A stretch of DNA of 64,000 nucleotides from Haematococcus lacustris. Lineage: Eukaryota; Chlorophyta; Chlorophyceae; Chlamydomonadales; Haematococcaceae. The notes below the pieces were generated by a model that saw nothing but the letters and a program-made list of their open reading frames with translations, had not been told where the DNA came from and searched no databases. The first letter of the stretch is position 1; every line of letters starts with the position of its first letter. Location of the stretch: assembly GCA_030144725.1 (NCBI GenBank), contig JASKMD010000016.1, forward strand, positions 1,732,753 through 1,796,752, written 5' to 3'. Below, in pieces: positions 9,641 through 19,592 of this stretch. The translations under genes were made by a program, and so were the position numbers.

Positions 9641-12600
9641 CCCGTGTCCTAGGACCCTGTACAGGTTCCTAGCGTCATCATGGTCGTAGAACCCTGTACA
9701 GGGTCCTGCTGACCCTGTACAGGGTCCTGTGTACCCTATGAGTGTTGATATTATAACCATTCTTTGCATCCCTATGTGATAGAACCCAGTAAGGATTCCT
9801 ACATAGCCGGTGGTTGGTCATGTAGACCTTGTTTTGTGTGGGCCACAGGGTTGTGGCTCACAGGGTCCTGGCACCACACCACAGGGTCCTGGCCTACAGG
9901 GTCCTGGCACCACACCACAGGGTCCTGGCACCACACCACAGGGTCCTGTCACCTCACCACAGGGTTCTGACCCACAGGGTCCTGGCACCACACCACAGGG
10001 TCCTGGCACCACACCACAAGGTCTTGACCTACAGGGTCCTGGCACTTCACCACAGGGTCCTGGCTTACAGGGTCCTGGCACCACACCACAGGGTCCAGAC
10101 ACCACAGGGTCCTGGCACCACACCACAGGGTCCTGGCACACAGGGTCCTGCGACGTTTGTCTACAGGGTCCTGGCGCACGGCTACAGGGTCCTGCGACGT
10201 TTGTCTACAGGGTCCTGGCGCACGGCTACAGGGTCCTGCTACATTAGGCTACAGGGTTCTGCCGCACGCCTACAGGGTCCTGCGACACACGTCTACAGGG
10301 TTCTGCCGCACACCTACAGGGTCCTGCGACGTTTGTCTACAGGGTTCTGCCGCACGCCTACAGGGTCCTGCGACGTTTGTCTACAGGGTCCTGCCGCACG
10401 CCTACAGGGTCCTGCGACGTTTGTCTACAAGGTCCTGGCGCACGGCTACAGGGTCCTGCGACGTTTGTCTACAGGGTCCTGGCGCACGCCTACAGGGTCC
10501 TGCGACGATTGTCTACAGGGTCCTGCCGCACGCCTACAGGGTCCTGCGACACACGTCTGCAGGGTTCTGCCGCACACCTACAAGGTCCTGCGACGTTTGT
10601 CTACACGGTTCTGCCGCACGCCTACAGGGTCCTGCGACGTTTGTTTACAGGGCCCTGGCGCACGCCTACAGGGTCCTGCGACGTTTGTTTACAGGGTCCT
10701 GCCGCACGCCTACAGGGTCCTGCGACGTTTGTCTACAGGGTCCTGCCGCACGCCTACAGGGTCCTGCGACACACGTCTACAGGGTTCTGCCGCACGCCTA
10801 CAGGGTCCTGCGACGTTTGTCTACAGGGTCCTGGCGCACGCCTACAGGGTCCTGCGACGTTTGTCTACAGGGTTCTGCCGCACGCCTACAAGGTCCTGCG
10901 ACGTTTGTCTACAGGGTCCTGGCGCACGGCTACAGGGTCCTGCGACGTTTGTTTACAGGGTTCTGCCGCACGCCTACAGGGTTGTGCGACCCACGTCTAC
11001 AGGGTTCTGCCGCACGGCTACAGGGTCCTGTGACACATGTCTACAGGGTTCTGCCGCACGCCTACAGGGTCCTGCGACACACGTCTACAGGGTTCTGCCG
11101 CACGCCTACAGGCTCCTGCGACGTTTGTCTACAGGGTCCTGGCGCACGCCTACAGGGTCCTGCGACGTTTGTTTACAGGGCCCTGGCGCACGCCTACAGG
11201 GTTGTGCGACCCACGTCTACAGGGTTCTGCCGCACGCCTACAGGGTCCTGTGACACATGTCTACAGGGTTCTGCCGCACGCCTACAGGGTCCAACGACAC
11301 ACGTCTACAGGGTTCTGCCGCACGCCTACAGGGTCCTGCGACACACGTCTACAGGGTTCTGCCGCACGGCTACAGGGTCCTGCGACACACGTCTACAGGG
11401 TTCTGCCGCACGGCCACAGGGTCCTGTGACACATGTCTACAGGGTTCTGCCGCACGCCTACAGGGTCCTGCGACACACGTCTACAGGGTTCTGCTGCACG
11501 CCTACAGGCTCCTGCGACGTTTGTCTACAGGGTTCTGCCGCACGCCTACAGGGTCCTGCGACGCACGTCTACAGGGTTCTGCCGCACGCCTACAGGGTCC
11601 TGCGACGTTTGTCTACAGGGTCCTGCCGCACGCCTACAGGGTCCTGCGACGTTTGTTTACAGGGTCCTGCCGCACGCCTACAGGGTTGTGCGACCCACGT
11701 CTACAGGGTTCTGCCGCACGCCTACAGGGTCCTGTGACACATGTCTACAGGGTTCTGCCGCACGCCTACAGGGTCCAACGACACACGTCTACAGGGTTCT
11801 GCCGCACGCCTACAGGGTCCTGCGACACACGTCTACATGGTTCTGCCGCACGGCTACAGGGTCCTGCGACACACGTCCACAGGGTTCTGCCGCACAGCTA
11901 CAGGGTCCTTTGACACATGTCTACAGGGTTCTGCCGCACGGCTACAGGGTCCTGCGACACACGTCTACAGGGTTCTGCCGCACGCCTACAGGGTCCTGCG
12001 ACGTTTGTCTACAGGGTCCTAGCGCACGCCTACAGGGTCCTGCGACGTTTGTCTACAGGGTCCTGCCGCACGCCTACAGGGTCCTGCGACGTTTGTTTAC
12101 AGGGTTCTGCCGCACGCCTACAGGGTTGTGCGACCCACGTCTACAGGGTTCTGCCGCACGGCTACAGGGTCCTGTGACACATGTCTACAGGGTTCTGCCG
12201 CACGCCTACAGGGTCCTGCGACACACGTCTACAGGGTTCTGCCGCACGCCTACAGGCTCCTGCGACGTTTGTCTACAGGGTCCTGGCGCACGCCTACAGG
12301 GTCCTGCGACGTTTGTTTACAGGGTCCTGGCGCACGCCTACAGGGTCCTGCGACGTTTGTCTACAGGGTCCTGCCGCACGCCTACAGGGTCCTGCGACGT
12401 TTGTCTACAGGGTTCTGCCGCACGCCTACAGGGTTGTGCGACCCACGTCTACAGGGTTCTGCCGCACGGCTACAGGGTCCTGTGACACATGTCTACAGGG
12501 TTCTGCCGCACGCCTACAGGGTCCTGCGACGTTTGTCTACAGGGTTCTGCGGCACGCCTACAGGGTCCTGCGACACATGTCTACAGGGTTCTGCAACACG

Positions 12601-12655
12601 CCTACAGGGTTCTACGACACAGTTTCACAGGGTCCTGCCGCACGGCTACAGGGTC
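9640..12655. repeat. Left subterminal array of ACAGGGTCCTG repeats with 44-bp higher-order unit
   Basis: Up to about 10145 the units are about 21 bp (ACAGGGTCCTGGCACCACACC). From there to 12655 they form a 44-bp dimer: CTACAGGGTTCTGCCGCACGC followed by CTACAGGGTCCTGCGACGTTTGT or CTACAGGGTCCTGCGACACACGT. There are nearly 60 dimers with variant types interspersed. The unit lacks stops in all plus frames and 44 is not a multiple of 3, so three overlapping long frames arise. None is credible as a gene. Confidence 0.95.
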
Positions 12656-12698
12656 CTGGCACCACCCCAGCCCATGCTGTCCATGCATTGTCCATCGT

Positions 12699-15600
12699 TC
12701 AAATACGCTGATCAGGCCTGTATGGCTCTGAGATCCTGACCCACTGGCCTGCCATGCCGCGCCTGTTCCAGTCTGCCATCTTGGGCCCAATGCCCTCATC
12801 CTGGATGGGCTGAAACAACCCATGGTACAAGTCCCCCAGCTCCGAGATGTTCATGGTGGTGTTGTCAGCCACTGTGTCAGGCCGGCCAAAGCCATACAGC
12901 CTAGCGCAGCACGAGCCAGCCACCCCCACGTTGCCAGCATGCACTGTGTTGCCTCGGAACAACACCAGCTGCCCAGCCTTCACCAGGACCTCTGTGCCCA
13001 GTTGATGTGGCAAGGTCAGGGCCAGGGCATCCATGTCCTCCACTTCCACCACTTGCTTTTTACCATCAGCCGTCCGCCAGCAATGGGCTGCAGCCAACTA
13101 GGACAGTTTGTGGTTGCCCATGTAGGCAACCAGGGGGAAGTCCTGGAGAGCCAGCAGGAACACTAGTCCGTCATCCATCCCTGGGCCAACAGGGAGGAAG
13201 TCGGTGTGGGGAGCCTGTGCCTGAGCCAGCTGCTTGGCCAGTGTAGCCACCAGCTCCCCCTTCCTGTTCAGGCAACGCTGCCAGGTGGGGTCAGTGATGA
13301 TGGTAGCTAGGGCGTTTAGGGGGCGGCCCAGCAGCTGCTTCAGCACCGGCTGCAGGAGAGTGAGGTACTGCGTCAACACCTTCTTGGCCTCATCCACCTG
13401 CAAACACACCCAGAGTGCTGTCTATTGTGCTTCATGCAGCCCTGGCTGTAGGTAAGTTAGGAAATGCTCCTGCAGCAATGGCTATGTACTACTGTTGTGG
13501 CTTGTGTCATCTGCTGCACACCTTAATTTATCTGTCTCTCACCTCCTTCTTCTTCTCTGCTGTCAGCGCGCTGTACACAGCCGCGTTATATTTGTCTGAC
13601 AACAGCTTTAGGGTGGTGTCTAGGTCGCCACTGCTGTTCTTGTCCGACTTGGCCAACACCACCTGCACCCTCTGGCCAGTGCCATACTGTGTCTTGCTGT
13701 TGGCATTGACCGAGCTGAAGACCATGTGGTTATACACCCTGGTGATCAAGATGCTGGCCGCAACCACCGCTGACATATCTATGGCTAGCTGTGGCAGCTG
13801 GAAGATGGTCAGGCCATGAGCTAGAGCTGCTAGGCGACACTGCTCTAGCTCATGAGGCTGGTAGACATCCCCTGTGTATGGCAGCAAGGTGGGCAGCTGA
13901 TACACCATTCCCTGCGTGTAAGGTAGCAATGCACGACATGCTCACAAGTACCCGTCACTATCGATTCATATCAGCTAGTTATGCCTTTCGTACCTGTGTA
14001 TTCTTGGGAAACCGCACTGCTCCTCCATGCAGCAGGGTGCCTCCGGTGCTTGACTGCAAACACAATCCACACATATCCTACTGAGCCACAGCTGGAGTCA
14101 GTGAAACCCTGCACTAGGTTAGTGAAGCCCTGCACTAGGTTATTGAAACCCTGTGCTATGTCAGCGTAACAGTGCACACTGTTTAAACCTGTTGTAGGCT
14201 ATTAGTAGCTGCTCACCTGCTCTCCTGACTGGCCACTTCCAGTCAAGGCTGTGTTTGCCAACACGTGCAGCCGTCTTCTTCCCATCAGCTCCTCCTACAT
14301 TCAGTGTGGTCGTTTACAAGTTGGTAATGTTGTTATGCCTCTTTGGCAGCTTGTGTCTCACCTCTAATCTGTTCACTGAGTTCTGCACGGTGTCCACCTT
14401 GTGAATCAGGCACTGTATGAGGGCCTGCAATGGCAAATGAAGCAATGGGAATCTGAGCCACTGTCACAATGCACCATGATTTTGTCTTGCTCCTCATGCT
14501 GTAATGTTGTGATTCTACCTGATCCTCGGCAGGCCTTGGCCTCTTGGATGACGAGGGACCAGCACCGTCCCCTCCATGCTGCTGCTGCTCCCCTTCAGTC
14601 ACCTGTCCCAGGTCCTGCTGCTGGTGCTGGTACTGCTGCCCACCTGCTGCTGTGCCTGCCGCCTGGGTGCTGGTGCCCACCTGTGCCCACTGCCCTCTGC
14701 GTGCCCGGCCATGATGCTGCACTGGCGGATGGTGCTGATGCTGCCCTCCTGCGGCTGGTGTAGGCAACAGGCGAATGGCAGGGGCAGGGCTGAGTTGCAC
14801 ACCTGCTGCTGGTGCACGCCGCTGGACAGGGGAGGGGGCAGGGCTCCGCTGCCCACCTGCTGGCAGTGCAGTACCTAGGCCTGTGGTGGGGGCCTTCAAT
14901 CCAGCTACACCCGCTGTTGGTGTGGCGGGGGGCTGCCGCACAACCGCTGCTGAGGCTGGCTGTTGGATAGGGGTTGGGGCTGGGTGCTGCTGCACACCTG
15001 CTGCTGGGGCTGGCTGTGGGGCAGGGGTGGGGGCAGGGGCATGCTGCACACCTGCTGCTGGGGCAGGCTGGGGGACAGGGGCCGGGGCAGGGGGCTGCTG
15101 CACACCTGCTGCTGGGGCTGGCTGTGGGGCAGGGGTGGGGGCAGGGGCCTGCTGCACACCTGTTGCTGGGGCAGGCTGGGGGACAGGGGCCGGGGCAGGG
15201 GGCTGCTGCACACCTGCTGCTGGGGCTGGCTGTGGGGCAGGGGTGGGGGCAGGGGCCTGCTGCACACCTGCTGCTGGGGCAGGCTGGGGGACAGGGGCCG
15301 GGGCAAGGGGCTGCTGCACACCTGCTGCTGGGGCTGGCTGTGGGGCAGGGGTGGGGGCAGGGGCCTGCTGCACACCTGCTGCTGGGGCTGGCTGTGGGGC
15401 AGGGGAGGGGGCAGGAGAGGAAAGGGTTGGTGGCTCTGTTCTCAACACAAATTCTGCCAAAGTAGCACACTCCTTTCTGCCCTGCACTTCACATAGGTAC
15501 ACATAATCTGTGTCACCTTGACTCTTCATCTTCGCATCTGCACATGATAGTTAACAGGGACATGAATGCATGGATACCTCGACGGCCTGCTGGCAACTAG

Positions 15601-16141
15601 TCAGCCAACTAACTCATCACCTTGCTTGTATATGTCCCACAAGGTAGCGAAAGGCTTTAACCCCTCAGGGGGACTGGTTTCTTGTATGCCCTTGAAGTGG
15701 TCGTTGAAGTAGGCGAAGTACTTGTCCCACTTGGGGCGCCTTGGGGAAGAGGGTTGGGGGTAATTCGCTGCAACGTATTTCCAGGACCTGTATTGCAAAC
15801 AAGTCACACACTTGGGCACGTCCTCATGAGCATTGGGGTGCATGGGCTCTCACCTGCCCACAATCGCCTCTGTGTTAGTCTGCGTCTCCATATCACATGG
15901 CACAACAGTTTTGGCCACGCAGAAACCACAACACACATCACGCCAGGGGGCATTCATGCTGGCCAGCCCGGTCGCATCCTACATGCAATTAGCCACCGTG
16001 GATGAGTGCAGTGCTACCGATGGACCGTGTTAGGCTTGATTATGCGTCTACCTGAGTGCGGGGGCCGCATCGCGCCAGGAAGGTCATCATGTCAACGGCG
16101 ACTCCTTCCAGTGCATTATTGCCTGCTGCTGCTGCTGCCAT
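12699..16141 (-). CDS. Transposon-encoded 2-oxoglutarate/Fe(II) dioxygenase, possibly TET/JBP-like; one in-frame TAG
   Basis: Likely oxidises a nucleic-acid base or other substrate using Fe(II) and 2-oxoglutarate; substrate unknown. Nine exons with GT-AG junctions and matching phases: 16052-16141, 15854-15978, 15621-15787, 14519-15537, 14362-14424, 14217-14294, 13994-14053, 13543-13911 and 12699-13397, about 889 residues. Start chosen at an ATG encoding MAAAAAGNNALEG. Residues about 150-460 are Pro/Ala/Gln-rich with 18-residue repeats, followed by a short predicted coiled coil. The catalytic domain is C-terminal: HxD in PHTDF (about residue 721), distal His in NTVHAGN (about 810), Arg in CARLYGFG (about 823). 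A homologue with the same order lies at 39582-43151. A TAG near codon 757 (NHKLS-stop-LAAAHC, about 13098-13100) interrupts the catalytic core, so the gene is either freshly dead or read through. The assignment to 2OG oxygenases is firm on motifs; TET/JBP is inference. Confidence 0.72.
14085..14170. repeat. Short intronic repeat GAAACCCTGCACTAGGTTAGT
   Basis: Three copies of a 21-bp unit lie in the intron between exons 6 and 7 of the dioxygenase gene. Related copies (TGAAACCCTGCACACAGTCAGCG and similar) occur at 16325-16400 between this gene and its upstream neighbour. Confidence 0.7.
14925..15425 (-). repeat. Coding minisatellite, 54/108-bp unit (Pro-Ala-Gln repeats)
   Basis: Inside exon 4 of the dioxygenase gene. 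About nine 54-bp units encode 18-residue repeats that alternate between APAPTPAPQPAPAAGVQQ and PPAPAPVPQPAPAAGVQQ, giving a 108-bp higher-order period. The unit length is a multiple of 3, unlike the non-coding arrays, so the reading frame has been kept during expansion. This supports the exon being real. Confidence 0.9.
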
Positions 16142-16453
16142 TGTGCGTAGCCTTGATAGTGTGCGCGTGGCCGCAATGGACTTTCGAATGTCTAGTCAAA
16201 TGGCATGGGATCAGCAATACTGCAAACCACGGGCATGGTGATATGCACTGCTTGCCTTATCCCAGTGTTCAGTATTGTCGCGTGTTATGCCTCGTTCAGG
16301 TATTTGTGAACACGTTCTAGTGCAGTTTACACTGGGTCACTGAAACCCTGCACACAGTCAGCGAAACGCTGCACTAGGTCCACAAAACCCACTGCAAGGT
16401 TTGGATTGACTAGTCCATGAACCTCTAGCATGTCATGAACTTCTAGCATCTCA
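16142..16453. promoter_or_regulatory. Intergenic segment upstream of the dioxygenase gene
   Basis: About 310 bases lie between the stop of the upstream minus-strand gene and the dioxygenase start. The two genes are in the same orientation, so this holds the end of one and the promoter of the next. It contains repeats of the CCCTGCACTAGGTC type at 16325-16400 and CATGAACCTCTAGCATGTCATGAACTTC. No clear TATA box was identified. Confidence 0.35.
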
Positions 16454-19382
16454 TTAATCAAACAAGTCACTGCGTGCTGCTGCTGCTGCCACTGCTGCAT
16501 CTGCTTCTGCTGCTGCTGCTGCCACTGCCGCTGCTACTGCCCCTGCCTCTGCCTCTGCCTCTGCCCCTGCTGTGCCGGGTGCCTCTGGCCCTGCCCCTGC
16601 CTCTGCCCCTGCTGTGGCGGGTGCCACAGGCCCAGCCCCTGCCACAGCCCCTGCTGCCCCTGCTGCCCCTGCCACAGCTCCTGCTGCCCCCACTGCCCCT
16701 GCAGCCACCACTGTCCCTGCCCCTGCCCTTGACCCTGCCACAGCCCCGGCCCCTGCCCTGCCCCTGCCCCTGTTGATGCTCTGGCTCCTGACCCTGCTCT
16801 GCCTCTGACCCTGCCCTGCCTCTGCTGCTGCCTTTGCTGCTTCCCCTGTTGGCCCTGCCTTTGTCCCTGTCCCTGCTGCCCCTGCTGCTGCCCCTGTCGC
16901 CACTGCTGCCCCTGCTGCCAAGCCTGTCAGTAGCGCAGAGGCGAGCTCCTCTGCCTCGGCCCCTGCTTCTCGGCCTGCACGCCTCTTCTTGGCACCCCCG
17001 CCGGGCAGAACCTTGCGCTTGGCTGCAGCTGGTGTGGGGTGAGCTGCCTTGGCAGATGCCTTGCCCCCTCGGGGAGGGCGTGAAGCTGGACCTGCCTGCT
17101 GCCCTGCACCGCTGGCAGCCTGCAGCTCCAACACCAGCTTTGACTTGTACTCCACAAGCCGGGTCAGGGTCGTCAACTGCACACAACAAGGTGGCAATAT
17201 GAAGCTTGGAAGGTATGGCATGGGATATGGTATGGTAGGGAATGGTAGGGTAATCACGTTCGATATTAGCTACTTGCCTTCCACCAGGATGGGTCCTGGG
17301 TGCATGCCTCCAACAGCATCGTCTTGGCCTGCACCTCCGTCGCCACCTGCACAGCATCAAGCAAAGCACACATACTCGGCCAACATGTAAAATTGCATAC
17401 CTCAACCAGCATTGCAATGAGGTACTCACCGGGTCTGCATTGCTGCCGGCGGGGATAGACCTTGCTAGGTCTCGGGCCACCTCGTCAAACTGGTCATAGA
17501 ATGTCAGGGACATTGCTTTCCAGGCCTTGGCAGCTTCCGGGTGCTTGCCTTCTGGCGTCTGGTCTGTTTTTTTCCAGTTCTCTGCGATCAGGGGTTCACG
17601 CAATGTCATGGGTTAGCTCCACAGGGTTCTGGCTCACAGGGTCCAGGCACCACACTACAGGGTCCTGGCACCACACCACAGGGTTCTGGCACCTTACCAC
17701 AGAGTTATGGCACCACCCCACAGGGTCCTGGCACCTCACCACGGCTACAGGGTCCTGGCACCTCACCACAGGGTCCTGGCACCACAGGGTCCTGGCTGCC
17801 CACCTACAGGGTCCTGGCACCTCACCACAGGGTCCTGGCACCACAGGGTCCTGGCTGCTGCTACAGGGTCCTGCTTATCACCACAGGGTCCTGGCTCCAC
17901 TCACCTGAGACTGCTTTCAGCTGAGCAGCTAAAGGCAGGAATGGCTCCATGTCAGCTGGCACCACATCGTCATTGCTGAACGGGGTGCCAGCAGCCACCG
18001 CTGCTGCCTTGGCTTCCAACAACCGGCATCCAAACTTCGACTCCCACCCCTCATCTGCCTTCTGGGCCGCTTCTGCTTGACGAGGTGTCCGCGGCTTTCG
18101 GGCCAGCTGCCTAGGAGTGGTCGGACGTCTGACCCAATCGTATGACCTACACGTTCAAGGGTACCAGGCCGATGATGAGGACCTGTACTAATGACACAGT
18201 GGGTTGCATGCCATGGGTGCATGAAGGGTGGATGCATGCTATGGGTGCATGCTAGGGGTTGCATGCTATGGGTGCATGCTATGGGTGCATGCTATGGATG
18301 CATGCTATGGGTGCATGCATGCTACCCACTTTTTGAATGCCGCCAGCAACATCCAGTAGCTCAGCAAAGCCAGGTAGGGTGGGTTGGCCTTGGTGAATTC
18401 CTTCCAGACGAGGCCGATGATTGCCCGCATGGGGACATTCCACCTGGCCTCCACCGAATTACTGCCCAGTTTGGGGTATTCCCCTGGTGCACAGCCGGGG
18501 ATGGTGTACTGCACAACACACACCAATACTGATTCACTAACATGTACATCAGAGAGCAAATTAGGTTGGTTACATGGCTACACCATTCATTGCACAATCA
18601 CCTGGCCCACAGAACGCGGGCACCACATCCGGATGTATTTGGGGGCGAACTTGCCCCAAAGACTGACGGCATCTTTCTGCAAGGATGCATTGGGTATAGA
18701 TAACCAAGGTGACATGGGCAGTAATAATTGAGGGTATGGTCAATTGTTGTGTGAACACTACACTAACCTCATATTTGCCCAACACGCTGAAGGGCTTGTC
18801 GGCGTTGGGTGCATGATGTCTGGTTTGAAATCACATGGCAACGATGGGTCATTGTTAGCAAAGGACATTGAGGCACAGGCAAGGTGGCCACAGCAAATAA
18901 GGCAGCATAGGCACGCAACACCATGCTCACCCGCGCATACACGATCTTGCTGAACTCATCGGGGACCTGCTTCCTCCCTTTGCGCGACCGTTTCTTGGCT
19001 GGCCCCTGCTTCTGCTTCTCTTCCTCCTCCCGCTCCTCCTCCGCCCCCTCACCCTCCTCCCCCTCATCCTCCTCCTCTTCCTCATCCTCCCCCTCATCCT
19101 CATGCTCTTCCTCATCCTCCCCCTCATCCGCCTCCTCAAGGGGCCGCCTCTTTGGTCGTTGGGCCAAAGACAATTCATCGGACTCGTGCCCAGAGTCAGC
19201 TGTGCGAGGGGCTGCAGCCTTAATCTGCAGCAACGATAGTTCATGGAGTAAATGCACGCATGAAGGTGCCTGGCACGGTAAGGCATCGCGGCAGGCAGGC
19301 GGTATTGACACAGGAATTACTATACCTTCTTGGCGGTGGGCTTAGAGACGATGGGCTTGTTGGCGAGCGTGTTGCGGTACAT
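16454..19382 (-). CDS. Second transposon gene, function unknown (candidate TnpA-like accessory protein)
   Basis: Multi-exon minus-strand gene next to the transposase start. The N-terminus (MYRNTLANKPIVSKPTAKK) is at 19326-19382. Exon 2 (18931-19224) is strongly acidic, with a Glu/Asp run followed by basic KKRSRKGRKQ. Further exons are at 18602-18676 (WGKFAPKYIRMWCPRSVGQ), 18326-18508 (EARWNVPMRAIIGLVWKEFT), about 17920-18140 (DEGWESKFGCRLLEAKAAAV), about 17430-17600 (NWKKTDQTPEGKHPEAAKAW), about 17280-17345, and a long last exon whose end is Ala/Gly/Arg-rich. One junction near 18770-18835 does not keep phase, so the model is incomplete or the gene is damaged there. CACTA elements commonly carry a second DNA-binding protein beside the transposase; I infer such a role from position and acidic/basic character only. 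Confidence 0.55.
17610..17915. repeat. Intronic ACAGGGTCCTGGCACC array
   Basis: About 14 copies of the outer element's subterminal repeat lie within an intron of the minus-strand gene, between the exons containing NWKKTDQTPEGK and DEGWESKFG. The same unit is at 9840-10145. Internal copies of the end repeats are a recurring feature of these elements. Confidence 0.9.
18188..18325. repeat. Minisatellite ATGGGTGCATGCT, about 10 copies
   Basis: Tandem 11-13-bp units in an intron of the minus-strand gene, ending at the donor site of the exon at 18326-18508. A simple repeat with no obvious function. Confidence 0.85.
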
Positions 19383-19592
19383 TTTTAAGGCTGTTGTTAC
19401 GGGTTAGCAAGACGGCCACAACACGATGTAGCGGTGCTTACTCAGAAAATTCTCGTGCAAGCCACAGTGAACCAAAAGTCACTTTGTCGGCCAGCAAGCG
19501 ACGCCGGGTGGGTACACTCACAGCGGGCCGCGATGGCCCAGAGGACACAATGCGATCATTTGCTCATCAGGCTTCCCAAGACACAGGCAATC
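19383..19592. promoter_or_regulatory. Bidirectional promoter region between transposase and accessory gene
   Basis: The two outer-element genes start head to head, with about 210 bases between the minus-strand ATG and the first plausible transposase ATG. A shared promoter is therefore likely. No TATA box is evident. In the inner element the corresponding intergenic position is filled by a 1.4-kb repeat array (38052-39490). Confidence 0.5.

Noticed and set aside
9829..12739. Several 200-500-residue overlapping frames in the ACAGGGTCCTG array
   Set aside because: Three frames are open at once because the 44-bp unit has no stop; this is a satellite, not a repeat protein.
18927..19345. Ser-rich and Arg-rich plus/minus frames over 18927-19345
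   Set aside because: They are shadows of the acidic Glu/Asp-rich exon of the minus-strand gene.
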